Below, in pieces: positions 34,401-44,174 of a stretch of 64,000 nt of DNA. The stretch's first letter is position 1, and each line of letters begins with the position of its first letter. The stretch is from the NCBI RefSeq assembly GCF_042242105.1, contig NC_092012.1, positions 2,747,470-2,811,469 of the forward strand, read 5' to 3'. The translations under genes were made by a program, and so were the position numbers. The notes below the pieces were generated by a model. That model saw only the letters and a list, made by a program, of their open reading frames with translations, had not been told where the DNA came from and made no database searches. Source of the DNA: Pempheris klunzingeri (lineage: Eukaryota > Chordata > Actinopteri > Acropomatiformes > Pempheridae).

Positions 34401-34984
34401 GTTTTTCTGGTTGTTTAGTGTGAGTTTGTAGTTGCTTTGTGCCTCGGCAGCCTTTTGGATGTGTCCGTAGTCCGACTGTGTTACTTTCTGTGTCTGTCTT
34501 TAGTGGTTTCGTGTCTCTCTGTGAGCTTCTGCAGGTGAAGCAGAGCTCTCGGGTGCTGCTGTTGGTTGAGACCCTGCAGCCTCAGTGTTGAGTTCAGACT
34601 GGAGATGAGGAGAACTAAATGGTACAACTCACTACGGACAATATGGCCCCTGGCTCCCCTCTGACCCCTTGCCCCCCTCCCTCAGAGGCTGACCCGTGCA
34701 GTAATCCATGTGGGCTGCCGTAGGTCGGCGCTTACCTCTGCGTAAACGAAGAGCGGCAGAACCAGCACCGCCAGCAGCAGGTCTGCAAACGCCAAGCTGA
34801 CGATGAAGTAGTTGGTGGTGGTTTTCAGAGCCTTCTCCAGGTACACGCTCAGGCACACGAGCACGTTTCCACCTGTGATGATCACAATCAGCAAAATCCC
34901 GAATATAAGCGCAGGGAAGTTGTAGTTGGAGCCCGCGGCCGCAGGCTCGGTGTCGTTGCTAAAATCCGTGGAGACGTCCGACAT
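19122..34984 (-). CDS. drd4: drd4-type dopamine receptor (D2-like, G protein-coupled), complete
   Basis: D4 receptors are seven-helix plasma-membrane receptors for dopamine that couple to Gi/o and lower cAMP. Coding exons in transcript order: 34984-34736, 31407-31295, 28096-27501, 19324-19122, giving 386 residues. Key residues: N-glycosylation site NDT (10-12), Asn40 in GN of TM1, Asp68 of LAFADLL in TM2, Cys96-Cys173 for the extracellular disulfide, amine-binding Asp103 in TM3, DRF at 120-122 (human D4 also has DRF), Ser184/185/188 in TM5, CWTPFF (325-330) in TM6, NPIIY (363-367) in TM7, and a CC end as in D2-like receptors. Loop 3 (about 205-310) is Pro/Arg-rich but lacks the 16-residue tandem repeat of human DRD4. 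Introns are 3.3, 3.2 and 8.2 kb. Which teleost D4 paralogue (drd4a or drd4b) this is cannot be settled; the psmd13-sirt3-cdhr5 context supports orthology with DRD4. Confidence 0.93.
19400..20210. mobile_element. foldback MITE, copy 4, in drd4 intron 3
   Basis: Starts about 75 bases from the exon 4 acceptor. Both arms are present (left 'aaatgactgg' near 19408, right end GAATTATCCTCTAAA near 20208), making it one of the most complete copies; the outermost left end is blurred by a T-run. Confidence 0.88.
20211..22018. other. drd4 intron 3, no recognised feature
   Basis: Only poly-T runs and ordinary AT-rich intron sequence. Short open frames here show no family features. Confidence 0.5.
22019..22739. 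mobile_element. Tc1/mariner-like non-autonomous element in drd4 intron 3
   Basis: Inverted termini 'tacactcctcactaaaagtc' (left) and its counterpart 'cttttagtgagtagtgtgta' (right) are bordered by TA-rich sequence fitting a TA target site. The internal frame at 22322 starts MRPRRHLTV, resembling the N-terminal helix-turn-helix of Tc1-like transposases, but jumps after about 40 residues to unrelated sequence. I read it as an internally deleted, inactive derivative. Confidence 0.8.
22740..26640. other. drd4 intron 3, middle part
   Basis: No exon recognised. A (TTA)n run lies at about 24663-24681 and a GCTAATTAGC cluster near 24222-24245. The rest is unremarkable AT-rich intron. Confidence 0.45.
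26647..26895. mobile_element. foldback MITE, copy 5, right arm only
   Basis: Begins at 'gagagtgatataacggctg' and runs through 'ggatcttctaggtctctctc' to 'caacactttttgtac' and 'cacaaaatatgtaaaa'. There is no left arm, so this solo arm cannot fold on itself but is complementary to left arms elsewhere, including copy 4 in the same intron. Confidence 0.85.
27501..28096 (-). CDS. drd4: drd4 coding exon 3 (DRF end, TM4, TM5, loop 3, start of TM6)
   Basis: The 596-bp exon starts by completing Arg of DRF, then [14 protein letters not shown]4 is around 141-162 and TM5 around 180-204 ([15 protein letters not shown]). Loop 3 ends in basic RRKKRAK before [13 protein letters not shown]. The exon is markedly GC-rich compared with its introns. 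Confidence 0.95.
28097..29300. other. drd4 intron 2, part adjoining exon 3
   Basis: A 152-codon open frame at 28450-28908 has no signal, membrane segment or recognised domain, and I do not call it a gene. Tandem GGTGATCA units sit at about 29079-29118. Confidence 0.45.
29079..29118. repeat. GGTGATCA octamer tandem repeat
   Basis: About five tandem copies of an 8-base unit (gtgatcag), with one G/A variant. Each unit contains the palindrome TGATCA. Confidence 0.85.
29308..29990. mobile_element. inverted-repeat MITE in drd4 intron 2
   Basis: The left arm contains 'cattaaggacaaacgtcc' and 'gctataaaaactttacagat' (about 29465-29555). The right arm, 29868-29985, contains their reverse complements, such as 'atctgtaaagtttttatagc' and 'tttgtccttaatgac'. 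The outer edges CTAACCCTCTTA and TAAGAGGGTAG also match. No transposase; superfamily not assigned. Confidence 0.82.
29991..31292. other. drd4 intron 2, part adjoining exon 2
   Basis: AT-rich intron with no recognised gene or element. Confidence 0.45.
31295..31407 (-). CDS. drd4: drd4 coding exon 2 (TM3)
   Basis: The 113-bp exon encodes [20 protein letters not shown] and [18 protein letters not shown] chose the TGCAG|TTTCAG acceptor over the TTTCAG|GGC one 6 bases on, because it retains the FQGG corresponding to human VQGG. The CA/TG microsatellite abuts this acceptor. Confidence 0.92.
31411..31447. repeat. (CA)18 microsatellite at the drd4 exon 2 acceptor
   Basis: In the transcript it is a TG tract that ends in TGCAG, the acceptor I use for exon 2. 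The tract takes the place where a polypyrimidine tract is expected. Confidence 0.95.
31500..32050. other. drd4 intron 1, unique-looking sequence next to exon 2
   Basis: No element of any repeat family seen elsewhere in the window occurs here. The block has more balanced base composition than the surrounding DNA and contains TAATTAA-type cores ('gcggctaattaaggcgga'). It is a candidate non-coding regulatory block, on composition alone. Confidence 0.3.
32150..34520. repeat. 2.4-kb minisatellite with a 599-bp higher-order repeat, drd4 intron 1
   Basis: Degenerate units of about 21 bases, such as 'tggtcattttgtgtctcttt', fill the region. Inside are two homogenised blocks (about 32400-32780 and 33000-33360) of the unit 'gaggtaattttgcacgtttc' plus one base. 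The flanks of these blocks repeat at an offset of 599 bases ('agggtttgcatttctttcaa' at 32372 and 32971), with a third, diverged flank near 33584. The repeat opens frames on both strands and is not coding. Confidence 0.93.
34736..34984 (-). CDS. drd4: drd4 coding exon 1 (N terminus, TM1, TM2)
   Basis: 83 codons from ATG: a short extracellular end with one NDT sequon, TM1 (about 24-48) and TM2 (about 57-80, ending VLPLFVYAE). The donor is GCAGAG|GTAAGC. The exon lies in a CpG-rich block. Confidence 0.94.
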
Positions 34985-35350
34985 GGTCGCCGGTGATCGG
35001 CCGCGCGCCGCAGGCTGACGGGCTCCTTGTCCGACGGAGATCGCCTCTCTCTGGGGCGGTTTTCATCTATGAATCGTGTCCTGCAGCCCCGGGATAAGCA
35101 GGAGCGTCACAGGTGAAGTCTGGGTGAGTTCCCCCCCCCCAGTGAGGACGCTCCTCCCCGGTGCGCACCGCTCTCCAGACTCCCCTTTTACGCGCCTGAT
35201 CCAGCCCGAGTGTCACTTTTCTTTCACACGAACGGGTCCGACGGTGCCAGACTCCCGCAGCATTACGCCGATCGGTTTCCCCGCCGTCTCCTCAGCCTGC
35301 TCCTCTGGGAATAAGTTAGCGGAGCGGACGAATCAGGAGGCGACGGCTTA
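34985..35350 (-). promoter_or_regulatory. drd4: drd4 promoter/5' region, CpG-rich
   Basis: Sequence directly upstream of the drd4 ATG is rich in CpG (for example 'cggccgcgcgccgc' near 35000) and has a GGGGCGG box at about 35053. No TATA box was obvious. The assignment rests on composition and position only. Confidence 0.5.
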
Positions 35351-35860
35351 AATCCATCCGCGCAAATCTGCTTACTGAAGCTCTGCTGTTCGCTTCGTGC
35401 TCAGTCACAGCGGAAACTGAATCAGCTGTTTGAGCAGGACACCAGATAACACGGAGCAGTTTACAGCAATATTATTATTATTACTGATCAATAACTGATA
35501 ACTCCAGTCAGCCTGGAGCAGAAGTGCAGCTGTCTGCTGGATAAAATGTGGATGAAACTTCATATTTTTTAGCCTCTAGTGTGAAACAGGTCCAAACACT
35601 GAAAAGATGTTGAAACTGCAGTTACATGTCACCTGCATGTGAAAAATATTATATAAAAAACTTAATTAGATAAATTAATTAATTAAATAAATTTAATAAA
35701 ATAAAATAGTGTTAATAGTGTGCACTCCCCAATAAATAAATCTAATTAAAAAAAAATAAAAATACAAATAAATTATAATAAATAAATAAACACACACATA
35801 TATATGTCTAAAATTAAAAAAAATCATAAATACAAATATATGAAATAAATTTTTTTATTG
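35351..35860. other. AT-rich intergenic DNA upstream of drd4
   Basis: After 35640 it consists mostly of AATAAA-like low-complexity sequence. No gene recognised. Confidence 0.5.
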
Positions 35861-35867
35861 TTTACAA

Positions 35868-36066
35868 AATGCAAAGTGAGCAAACAGAAGAAGAATCTGA
35901 ATCTGAATCAGTATTTGTTGTGACCGTCCCTTTGCCTTCAAAACAGAGTCAGTTCTTCACAGTTTCTGAAGGAACTCAGCAGGTCGGTTCCTCCAAACAT
36001 GTTGGAGAAGGAACCTCAGTTCCTTCTGTCTCTTCATGTGATCCCAGACAGACTGGATGGTCTGGA
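35868..36066 (-). pseudogene. Tc1-like transposase fragment, dead
   Basis: On the minus strand, bases 36066-36010 translate in part to SVWDHMKRQKEL, matching the C-terminal end of Tc1-type transposases (usually preceded by DLNPIE). The rest of the fragment, to 35868, fits the 3' end of the same element. It has no start, catalytic core or inverted repeats. Confidence 0.65.
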
Positions 36067-36310
36067 TGTCTCTGTCTGGTCATTAGTGGTGAATTTGTAG
36101 TTGTTTTAATGTGTTCTAGTCGCTCTGGATGCTTCTGTGTGTTCTGCAGTCATGAACTCTCTCCTCCTGGTTTGGGTTAGAGGTGTTTAAAGGTGTTTTG
36201 CGAGTAATTTCGTTTGTTTTTGTAGTATTTTTGCACATTTCAGTCATTGTGTGTCTCTTTCTGGTCATTTAGTGTTTATTTTTAGTCTCTTTGCATGTTT
36301 TTTCTTTTAT
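36060..36310. repeat. short third block of the 21-bp minisatellite family
   Basis: Units such as 'gtctctttctggtcattta' and 'gtctctgtctggtcattag' have the same sequence and strand as those in drd4 intron 1. The block adjoins the Tc1-like fragment. Confidence 0.7.
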
Positions 36311-36599
36311 CATGCAACTATTTTTTATCAGTGAAAGCAGGAGAAGCAACATAGATCACCATATTTTGCTTTTATTACACCTAAAACATCACAAACCCAG
36401 AGGTTTTGAAGAGAAAGAGAAAGAGACAGATAAACAAACCTGAACCAGACGATAACACGAGGAAAATATGGTGGAAAACAGGGTAGAGAGACTCCTCAGA
36501 GAGTTGTTATTTAGTGGAGTATAATGGAAGATTAAAGAATAAAAAACTTGACATATAACATCAAGCTGTTCCACAAAAACCTTCTGTCTACATTATTTC

Positions 36600-36970
36600 C
36601 TCGCGTCACTACACACACTCACCACCATGTGAGTGTTCAGATCCTTAAAGTGGAAACACTAATACCGCACTGTGGAAACACCCCACTGCTCTGAAAATGT
36701 GTTTAAGTAAGAAAATATAATGAGGAAAATCTACTTAAAGCTTTAAAAGTCAAAGCACTCAATGCAGGAGCTGAGCAGCACTTGTACATTTTGCGTATTT
36801 AATGTACAAGAGCAAGCAAGCAGTAAATCTGAATTTGTGAAGTAATTAAAGGTGCCAGATAAAAGTAGAAAAGCAGGAAAATAAAAAAAGTAAAGTGTCT
36901 CAAATTAGCATTAAAGTGCAGTAGTTGAGTAAAAAGTACACAGTTATGTTCCACCTCTGAGTTTAGACAA
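36600..36970. repeat. dispersed repeat with the 'gttcagatccttaaagtg' motif
   Basis: Starts near 'gagtgttcagatccttaaag' and ends near 'agtaaaaagtacacagttat' and 'gttccacctctga'. Sequences with the same signature on either strand occur near 11460, 46840-47230, 48170-48325, 51690-51800, 53330-53510 and 57935. I know this pattern as a frequent fish repeat; its class is unknown to me. Confidence 0.6.
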
Positions 36971-37676
36971 ACAAAACACCTGATGCACTCAGTTTTAATG
37001 ACTTTACAGTATAATTCATAATGGACGCCGAGCTAAAAGTCACGCAAATGAAGTCGACGGCACGGAAGAGACTGAAAAACTTTTAATGCAGAGCAGCGGA
37101 TGTGACCTGATACAACATCATCATCAAAAACCTAACATGAGTGAGAAAAATAGAAGAAAATTTAAATTCTAGGTGGAAAAAGCTTTATTTAAAACACAGC
37201 GTAGGGTCGCTCGACCTTCATCACACCACCTGATCACGTCTTCACCTGATGAAGAGATCAAAACACTGTATTTTCAAATAAATATAAGGTTTTTTTTTTG
37301 CCAACTACTGTTGTTTTTATGGTAAAAAACTGGTAGTTGTTGTTTAATTTCACTGTAATATTTACTGTACTAATCTACTAATAAGGTAAAATGAATATAA
37401 GTAGGTAAAACATATAAATAAAAATGTGATTAAAAGTTTTTCTTATTAGAAATAGAAGCTGTTTTGTCATATAATTAACATGAAAATACCATATGAATAG
37501 TTTAGTCATGAAATAAGAAGTACTTAGAGTAGAGTTACATTCCATCTCTTGGAAACTGATAATAAATATAGATATCTCACAACTAATAACTAACACAGGT
37601 GAATATTGATAAAGCAACAACAGCAAAGATTTACTTGAGCTTTACTCCAATCAAACCACATCAGTAATCCTTCTGT

Positions 37677-38150
37677 TATATCCCTCTCTTCACAGCAACC
37701 ACACTCCATTGATAAAAACAGCGATTTTACACAGGAGTTGCTGCTTCGACCTGCTGCCTCGATCTGTTAGTTTATTTGTGCCATTTTGTGACTTTGGTGT
37801 TTTAAAGGATTAGTTTGGCTCCAACACAATATTTGTGTAACACATATTAGCAGAAATAAGCTCACCAGTTGAAGCAGCAGAGACCAGCAACTCCTGTGTT
37901 CTTTGAGGTAAAATCACTGTTTTTGTGAATGGAGTCTGGTGTGTGTGCAGAGAGCGATATAACGTCTGTTTGTGGTTAAACCAAAAGGATCTTCCAGGTC
38001 TCTCTCTGTAGGGATCCTTTCCATAATGCTGTCACACACTTAGAATAACACTCTGAGCCTGTTAAGGGCCCTGAAGGATTTCATGATATCCATCGCAGCC
38101 TGTTAGCTGTCGGCTGCCTGCTGAAGCGATCTAACCAACCAAAATTTACT
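37677..38150. mobile_element. foldback MITE, copy 6, truncated left arm
   Basis: Starts inside the left arm ('tatatccctctcttcac'), includes the whole centre and most of the right arm, and ends after 'gctgaagcgatctaacc'. It is the only copy with 'ataacgtctgtttgtgg', a single-base variant. Confidence 0.87.
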
Positions 38151-39640
38151 TTACAAGTTAGCACACAAAACATAAAACCGGAGCTCATTAAACATGATGT
38201 TTTGTTATAAATTAAACCAAACAGTTTATTCAAACAGGCTGAAATGATTAACAGAAGGCAGAGGGTTTGTGTTATTACAGTTTTTCTCTGCAGTACGTGT
38301 ACATTTTGACACTGAGAACAGATTTCAGCTCTTCTGCTCTCAGTCAGTAGTTTCCAGGCTCTTTTTTTTCTGCCTGAGGAGGAATCCATCGCAGCTCTGG
38401 CTGAACACGCAGAGGTTACACAGCTTTTGAGCTGATGAGCAGCATGAAATCCCTCAAAAAGAAATGTTCAGCTTGTTCACCGACAGCGCGTCAACAAAAT
38501 GTCAGCGGAGGGAGTTGGTGTGTGGGAATGTGAGCTGACAGAGGTGGAGGAGGATTACAAAGATAAAAAACCTTTTTATGGTCAACGGGAGCGAGTAGTT
38601 CTGATGTCCCAAAATTAAAACCACATGGAGGAATGGGAAAACTTTAATTCTATTTAAAGAAGGAGCACGACCAACCACATACTGGATTCATCTCTTCTTG
38701 ACACTGTGATGGAGCATGAAATCTAAATTAAGTTACTAAATTAAGGACCAGACTTGTTTGTGGCGCTCAAAATGGTTTGGCGCTCGTCTTTCCAAGTATG
38801 GAGTGAAAATGTCTACTAACATTTTTGATAACTGAACAAGCAGTGGATGAGTTTTGGCTAATTTCCAAACCCTTCGTAAAGTTGTTTGTGATTGGTGGCG
38901 GCCATGTTTTTGGAGGCCAAAGGCGAATTGTTAGCCTGGCGTTGTTGTTAGGACCCCTCGGTCCTTGTTTTGACAGCCGGAGGATTCAGTCGGTCTCAGG
39001 AGAAGTTTATTCAGGTCACAGGTAAAGTAGGTGCAGCGCTGGGCTCGTGACAGACCTCTCCGGAGAGTTAAATGTCTGTTTTTAAGGTGTTCTTGGACAG
39101 AGTCGTGGCCGTTGGGGTTCGTGCGTCACAAGTAGCACGACCCTGAAGTGATGCTTATAATATTAATAATAATAATAATAATACATTTTATTTTTAGGGC
39201 GCCTTTCAAAGCTCACAAGGTCGCCGTACAGAATACACATAAAACATACAATATAATAGATAAAACAGGTGTAAAAACATGCAATAAAATACAGTAGCAG
39301 TGCAAAATGAATCAGAGGGAGTATAATATAATAATATAATAATATTCTAACAGTTGTGAATGTTGTTTGCGTAGGCGTGTATCTATAGTCCTAACTTTGG
39401 TTCCTGCTTATCGGTTAGAGTGAGTGTTGTATCTTGTTTTTGTCCTGGACGTTCTCAGACACGGCTCTTGTGCAGGTCAAAAACATTTTATGGTGATATT
39501 AAAGTTCTAATTTAACATTAGAAGAATTAACACCGGCACAGGAGCTAAGAAATGTGCCGCTGTGAACGGGGGAAGCAGGAAAAACAGATGTTAGCCTCCT
39601 TAAAGTCAGTTTAAGTGTACGGTATGTTTAGAATATATAC
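38151..39640. other. intergenic DNA between drd4 and cdhr5
   Basis: No gene recognised. At 39155-39345 an (ATA)n run is followed by 'ttttagggcgcctttcaaag', typical of the 3' ends of fish retroposons. Confidence 0.5.
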
Positions 39641-39659
39641 CATCAGACAGCCCTCTCCA

Positions 39660-39790
39660 AGGTCCTTCAAAGCCACCAGACTCCATTGACAAAAACAGTG
39701 ATTTTACCTTGAGTCACTGGTCTACTGCTGCCTCAGTTTGTGTTCATGTGTGTTTGAAAGTGTTAGTTCAGATACAAACTAACAGCTTAC
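39660..39790. mobile_element. foldback MITE, copy 7, internal fragment
   Basis: Only about 130 bases around 'ccaccagactccattgacaa' and 'tctactgctgcctcagttt' remain. The sequence matches the inner left arm of the family. Confidence 0.7.
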
Positions 39791-39969
39791 GGCTAAAACA
39801 CAACATCACAAGGACGTCGGCGTTGCGGCAGCTGGAGCTGATGGCGTCCACTCTAGTTGACGCTTCAAAGGCCACCAGAAGTGCGGCCACATCAAGCGGC
39901 ACAGAGCAGGTGAGGTGGGCAAGAAGTCGGACAAACAGACGGCAAACAGAACCCACTTTTCATATGCAA

Positions 39970-40170
39970 AATATGAAGAAGTTCATCTTGAATGTTGGAG
40001 AAACACTTTGACTGTGACTTTAACCTGCTGTCTGCAGCTGCAGCACAACAAAGCAGGAAATGCATCCAAGAAGCACATTCAAAGCAGACAAAATAAGAAA
40101 CGTAGCCTAATTGCTCAGCAGGAAAATGACCAAATCCACAAAATCTGAGTCGACTAATCAGCCAGGCTGA
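39970..40170. repeat. dispersed repeat, copy 2 (partner at 10070-10290)
   Basis: Shares 'ggagaaacact', 'gctgcagcacaacaaagcag' and 'catccaagaa' with the first copy, in the same order, with an extra 15-20 bases in the middle. Confidence 0.65.
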
Positions 40171-40914
40171 ACTCTCCACGCCTGAAACGCTCCCTGTGGG
40201 ACTTAAAGCCCGGTGGGACGTGATGCAGACGTTTTCAGGGTTACTGTGTTGATCAAAGCAGGGGCAGACCAGCGACTTGCCTTTGCCCTTCTGCTACTAT
40301 AACCTCTTCTACCACATCCACAGTCTAATGAGTTTTAATCCTGCTAGTTCAACAACTTCTACCGGTAACACGGCTTCACTTGGATGTAATCTCCTTGTCG
40401 GCCGTGTCACATTTTTCATACATTTCTTCAAACTTTCCCAAGAGAAGCCAAAAAGAAATCCTCCACCTCCGAACACCATCTGGTGTAACGAGTAAATGCG
40501 TCTCCCCTTGTGAATTATGACACCCTGCTTCACTTTGATGGAGGTTCACATCCACGGAGCGGTCCTGCCTTCTATAATTAAATGTACCATAATTAAAAGT
40601 TTCCCGCAACTTCTGACAACTTCTCATCAACCCTGACGTTCCCGAACCGTCCGGCTTTGATGTGAGTGTGACGAAGTGGAACTGTGGGGGGAAAATAGGT
40701 CAAAATTTTTAAATTATCTTCATCAGCGATGAGTGTGTTAACACTGAACAGAGCCAACATGATGATTAACAGGACCAGAGGCCACAACGCCATCTACCAC
40801 AGAAGAAGAACTCTTCACACAGACGTCAACGTACACACAGTTTATTAAGTGATATTTGAGAAACTGCACTTCTTCTTCGCCTTTTTTCTCATAAGTCAAG
40901 TTTCTACAGTTAGT

Positions 40915-41305
40915 GTTAGTGTGTAGTGGAGGTCTATAGTGTGTGTGTGTGTGTGCTAGTTAGTCAGTGTGTTAGTGTGTAGTGGAGGTCTATAGTGTGT
41001 GTGTGTGTGTGCTAGTTAGTCAGTGTGTTAGTGTGTAGTGGAGGTCTATAGTGTGTGTGTGTACTAGTTAGTCAGTGTGTTAGTGTGTAGTGGAGGTCTA
41101 TAGTGTGTGTGTGTGATAGTTAGTCAGTGTGTTAGTGTGTAGTGGAGGTCTATAGTGTGTGTGATAGTTAGTCAGTGTGTCAGTGTGTAGTGGAGGTCTA
41201 TAGTGTGTGTGTGTGTGCTAGTTAGTCAGTGTGTCAGTGTGTAGTGGAGGTCTATAGTGTGTATGTGCTAGTTAGTCAGTGTGTCAGTGTGTAGTGGAGG
41301 TCTCT
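40915..41305. repeat. minisatellite of about 53-62-bp units with embedded GT runs
   Basis: Seven tandem units, each with 'agtggaggtctatagtgtgt', a GT run of varying length, and 'agttagtcagtgtgt'. Unit length varies mostly through the GT run, and the third and later units carry a CAGTG variant of GTTAGTG. Confidence 0.93.
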
Positions 41306-41845
41306 GAACACATGCCATTATAACGCAGTAGAAGACGAGCTTTAGCATTAGCATGTTGTTATACCATAGAAGAAGAAGAAGAGGAGGAAATGAGCTGATG
41401 TAGTTAAAAAAGCTCCTCAACAGTTGGAAAGAAAACATGATAGAAATATGATGTTTATGTGTTTAATTCTTTGCTGCTCTGTGGAGAGATTTAGTGAAGA
41501 ATTATACTTTTTTTTAATATCTGAACTGTTATTTTCTTTACACATTGTTTTTTCCTTCCTCTTTGATATTGTGTGAACTGACACTGGGAAGCCTTAAAAC
41601 ACCCACAGCCAGTTTTTGTTTATTCCTCCAACCTCACAGACCCAAAACTTCAATGAGCAAATATTTTTACACTTCAGAAAAACTAATCTTAGCTTCCAAA
41701 AACTGGTATCAACAGAGAGCAGAGAGGCTTTTAATCCCAGGTCGTCTAACGTGTCGCCCCACGACGCTATCGTCAGACATCACATGCAGAAAACAGCTGA
41801 CGAGTTTTCTAGCGACTGTTACTTTTGATCTCAGAGTAAAGGTGT
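41300..41845 (+). repeat. inverted duplicate, left member
   Basis: From 'ttataacgcagtagaaga' through 'ggaaatgagctgatgtagtt' to 'tttgatctcagagtaaagg'. It is the reverse complement, with small changes, of 44810-45256. Matching open frames in the two copies are frameshifted relative to each other, so this is a repeat, not a gene. Confidence 0.85.
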
Positions 41846-43048
41846 TTGTGCCACGGCTGCTCCTGTGGCATGAATATCATTAGAATAAAGTCAGCAGCAA
41901 TTAGTTTTTCACACGTTGTCACAGAGCCTCGGGAGGAAAAGGAGAATGGCACACATGACTGGAAAAAACTCAACGCAGATGTTAAAGTCGCCTTAAATCC
42001 TTTAGGCAGAGAATACATAAAGAGAAGGAGGATCAGCCCTTAAAATGGAAACAAAGGAAACCATGTCAGCTCATCTTGTTTTCCTCCACTTGAATTCAGT
42101 GATTAAATGAGAGCGGGATGGTAAACTGAATGGAGGCGTCTCTTTCGATGTGCAGAATCTGACGCAGGGATGAATCACACCGAGTCAAAGCTACAGGCTC
42201 GATTAATACGAGCAATTTGGTGGCGTTTTTTCCCCCCAAAAAAAGATTTCCTGACAGAAATTACCAAATGAATCCGTGTCAGCATGCGGCTGCGATTCTG
42301 AGTCAGAGGCGAGAAAAGAGTTCAGGGCTGAAATTAGAATAATGTGATGATTAATGTGATTCAGAGTTTTTAAGTGTTTACCAGAAACAAAGTGGTTTTT
42401 ATTTTACAAGAAGTCCTAAAGAGTCCAAACAGATCATTACAGTTACTGAATATCTGCAGGACTGTCTGGTAGAAAGACACCAAGAAACCAGCTGTAGAAG
42501 TCTGAAGTATAAATACAAGATGAGGCCGTGGAGGGTAGAAATAGGAAGTGGCACTGATGTTTAACACTTTATCAGGCAAGGGACCATACTTGGTAACTTA
42601 AGTGGGAGTTCAAAATGGCCGCCCCTTCCTCACCATGAGGCAGCAGAACTACCAGATTTCTCCGAGCCAGTCAGCGACAATCAGGCTACATGACGGACCG
42701 GCAAGAAACCATATATGGTGACTTCACTGACCTTCATTTTCACCATAACATTGAGATTTTTTTTTTTGTTGAAAAACTCACAAAAGTAAAAAAAAGTCTT
42801 GTAATGACCACCAGTAATGGTTTAGGGTTGAAATTTAGAATTTCTAAGTATTTCAGTGAGTGCCCTATAAAGGGTCTTTACGATTTACTTTTTTCTTTAA
42901 GGGTTTAGCGTTACTTTCCAAGTTTATTGTGGATTAGAAACTGAAATGCGCATAATAATAATAATAAATAATGATATTTCTATACTTTATTTCTGTAAGT
43001 TACACAGTGCTTTACATGGTTAAACATCCAACCCTTGAAATAAAACCT
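41846..43048. other. intergenic DNA inside the inverted duplicate
   Basis: No gene recognised. An (ATA)n stretch with 'acagtgctttacatggtta' at about 42950-43025 resembles a retroposon tail. Confidence 0.45.
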
Positions 43049-43580
43049 TTAACCCTTTCATGCATAGAGGTCACTACAGTGTGCAGCTATTCAAAAGCTG
43101 TTTTCTTGTATATTCATGAGTTTTGATGGCGTAGCTGCACATCAGCCACCACAGTGGAAGCTACTGCATCATCTCATCCACTGCTACCAGTGGGAAGCCA
43201 CTGCAAGTGAAAAAAAAAAAGGGAAACCAAGATGGCCGACAGACAGACAGAAACACCAAGTTGCTCGTTTTTTTTCTGTTCAAACCTTCTAGAAAAAGAA
43301 ACCATACAGGTAAGAAAGATATGGGGTTTATATTGGGGTTTATATATGATTTTATATTGGGAGGAAATTATGATTAATCACATGTCCACTGAATTGTACA
43401 TCATGCATCACTGGCTACATTTCAACTACTGGACATGTAAAAATATCTTTATAAAATTTGGGTTGAAAAAAAAAAAAGTTCAAATCTTGTTTTTCATGCC
43501 TAAAGATAAATAATAGATAATAAGTAAAAGAAATATAAATCCTGACTGAGGTTATCATAATTCATGCGTGAAAGGGTTAA
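43049..43580. mobile_element. TTAA-flanked MITE (piggyBac-like ends)
   Basis: Begins TTAACCCTTTCATGCAT and ends ATGCGTGAAAGGGTTAA, a near-perfect terminal inverted repeat with TTAA on both sides. It is 532 bp long and encodes nothing recognisable. TTAA target sites and CCCTTT termini are typical of piggyBac-type transposons; membership is inferred from the ends alone. Confidence 0.85.
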
Positions 43581-44119
43581 ATAAATCCTTAGAATAAAAC
43601 AAAATGAAAGAACTGATCCGCCTCCATAATCCTTAACATATCATATATCGACAAAAAAGAAGACGGGAGAGTAGATTTCCAAGTCTTACTAACAGTCTAA
43701 ACTCATTTTGGCCTTTTTATTCTTGATATCAGCGACATAACTTCTGTCAAATAGTGGCATTTTATAGATAATGATCGAACGTCCACATGGTGGTGAAAGC
43801 GTCAGAAAATCAGATTTAAAATGCTGCCGAGCTCCTTTCACCCCCAGGATCCTATTTTAATGTGCTCCTGCCAGTTGACCACAGTTTTTAAAGGTCAGTC
43901 CGTCCTTAAATGAGCCTGTTATGGTGTCGGAGCCCCCCAGGTCGTCTCTCTCTCTCTCTCTCTTATTCTCACACACAAAATGATAAGATAAGCCCTTATA
44001 GATCAGTCACTGAAGTGCTCCCTCCTTTCAAGACTGAGTTGGTTTGAAAAATTCATAAGAAGCTAGCAGCACTATGAGATGGAGCTGATTGATGGGATAA
44101 GGCTAATTACTGAGCGACA

Positions 44120-44120
<1 letters not shown>

Positions 44121-44151
<31 letters not shown>

Positions 44152-44174
44152 GTATGTGTGTGTGTGTGTGTGTG
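44121..44174. repeat. compound (TG)n(TA)n(TG)n microsatellite
   Basis: About 54 bases of alternating purine-pyrimidine sequence, intergenic. Confidence 0.95.

Noticed and set aside
35869..36180. 103-codon plus-strand frame MQSEQTEEESE
   Set aside because: It is antisense to a decayed Tc1-like transposase and runs into the minisatellite.
41545..41883. 112-codon frame with a 'conserved' relative at 44830-45060
   Set aside because: The relation is due to an inverted nucleotide repeat. The two frames diverge through frameshifts, which argues against protein selection.
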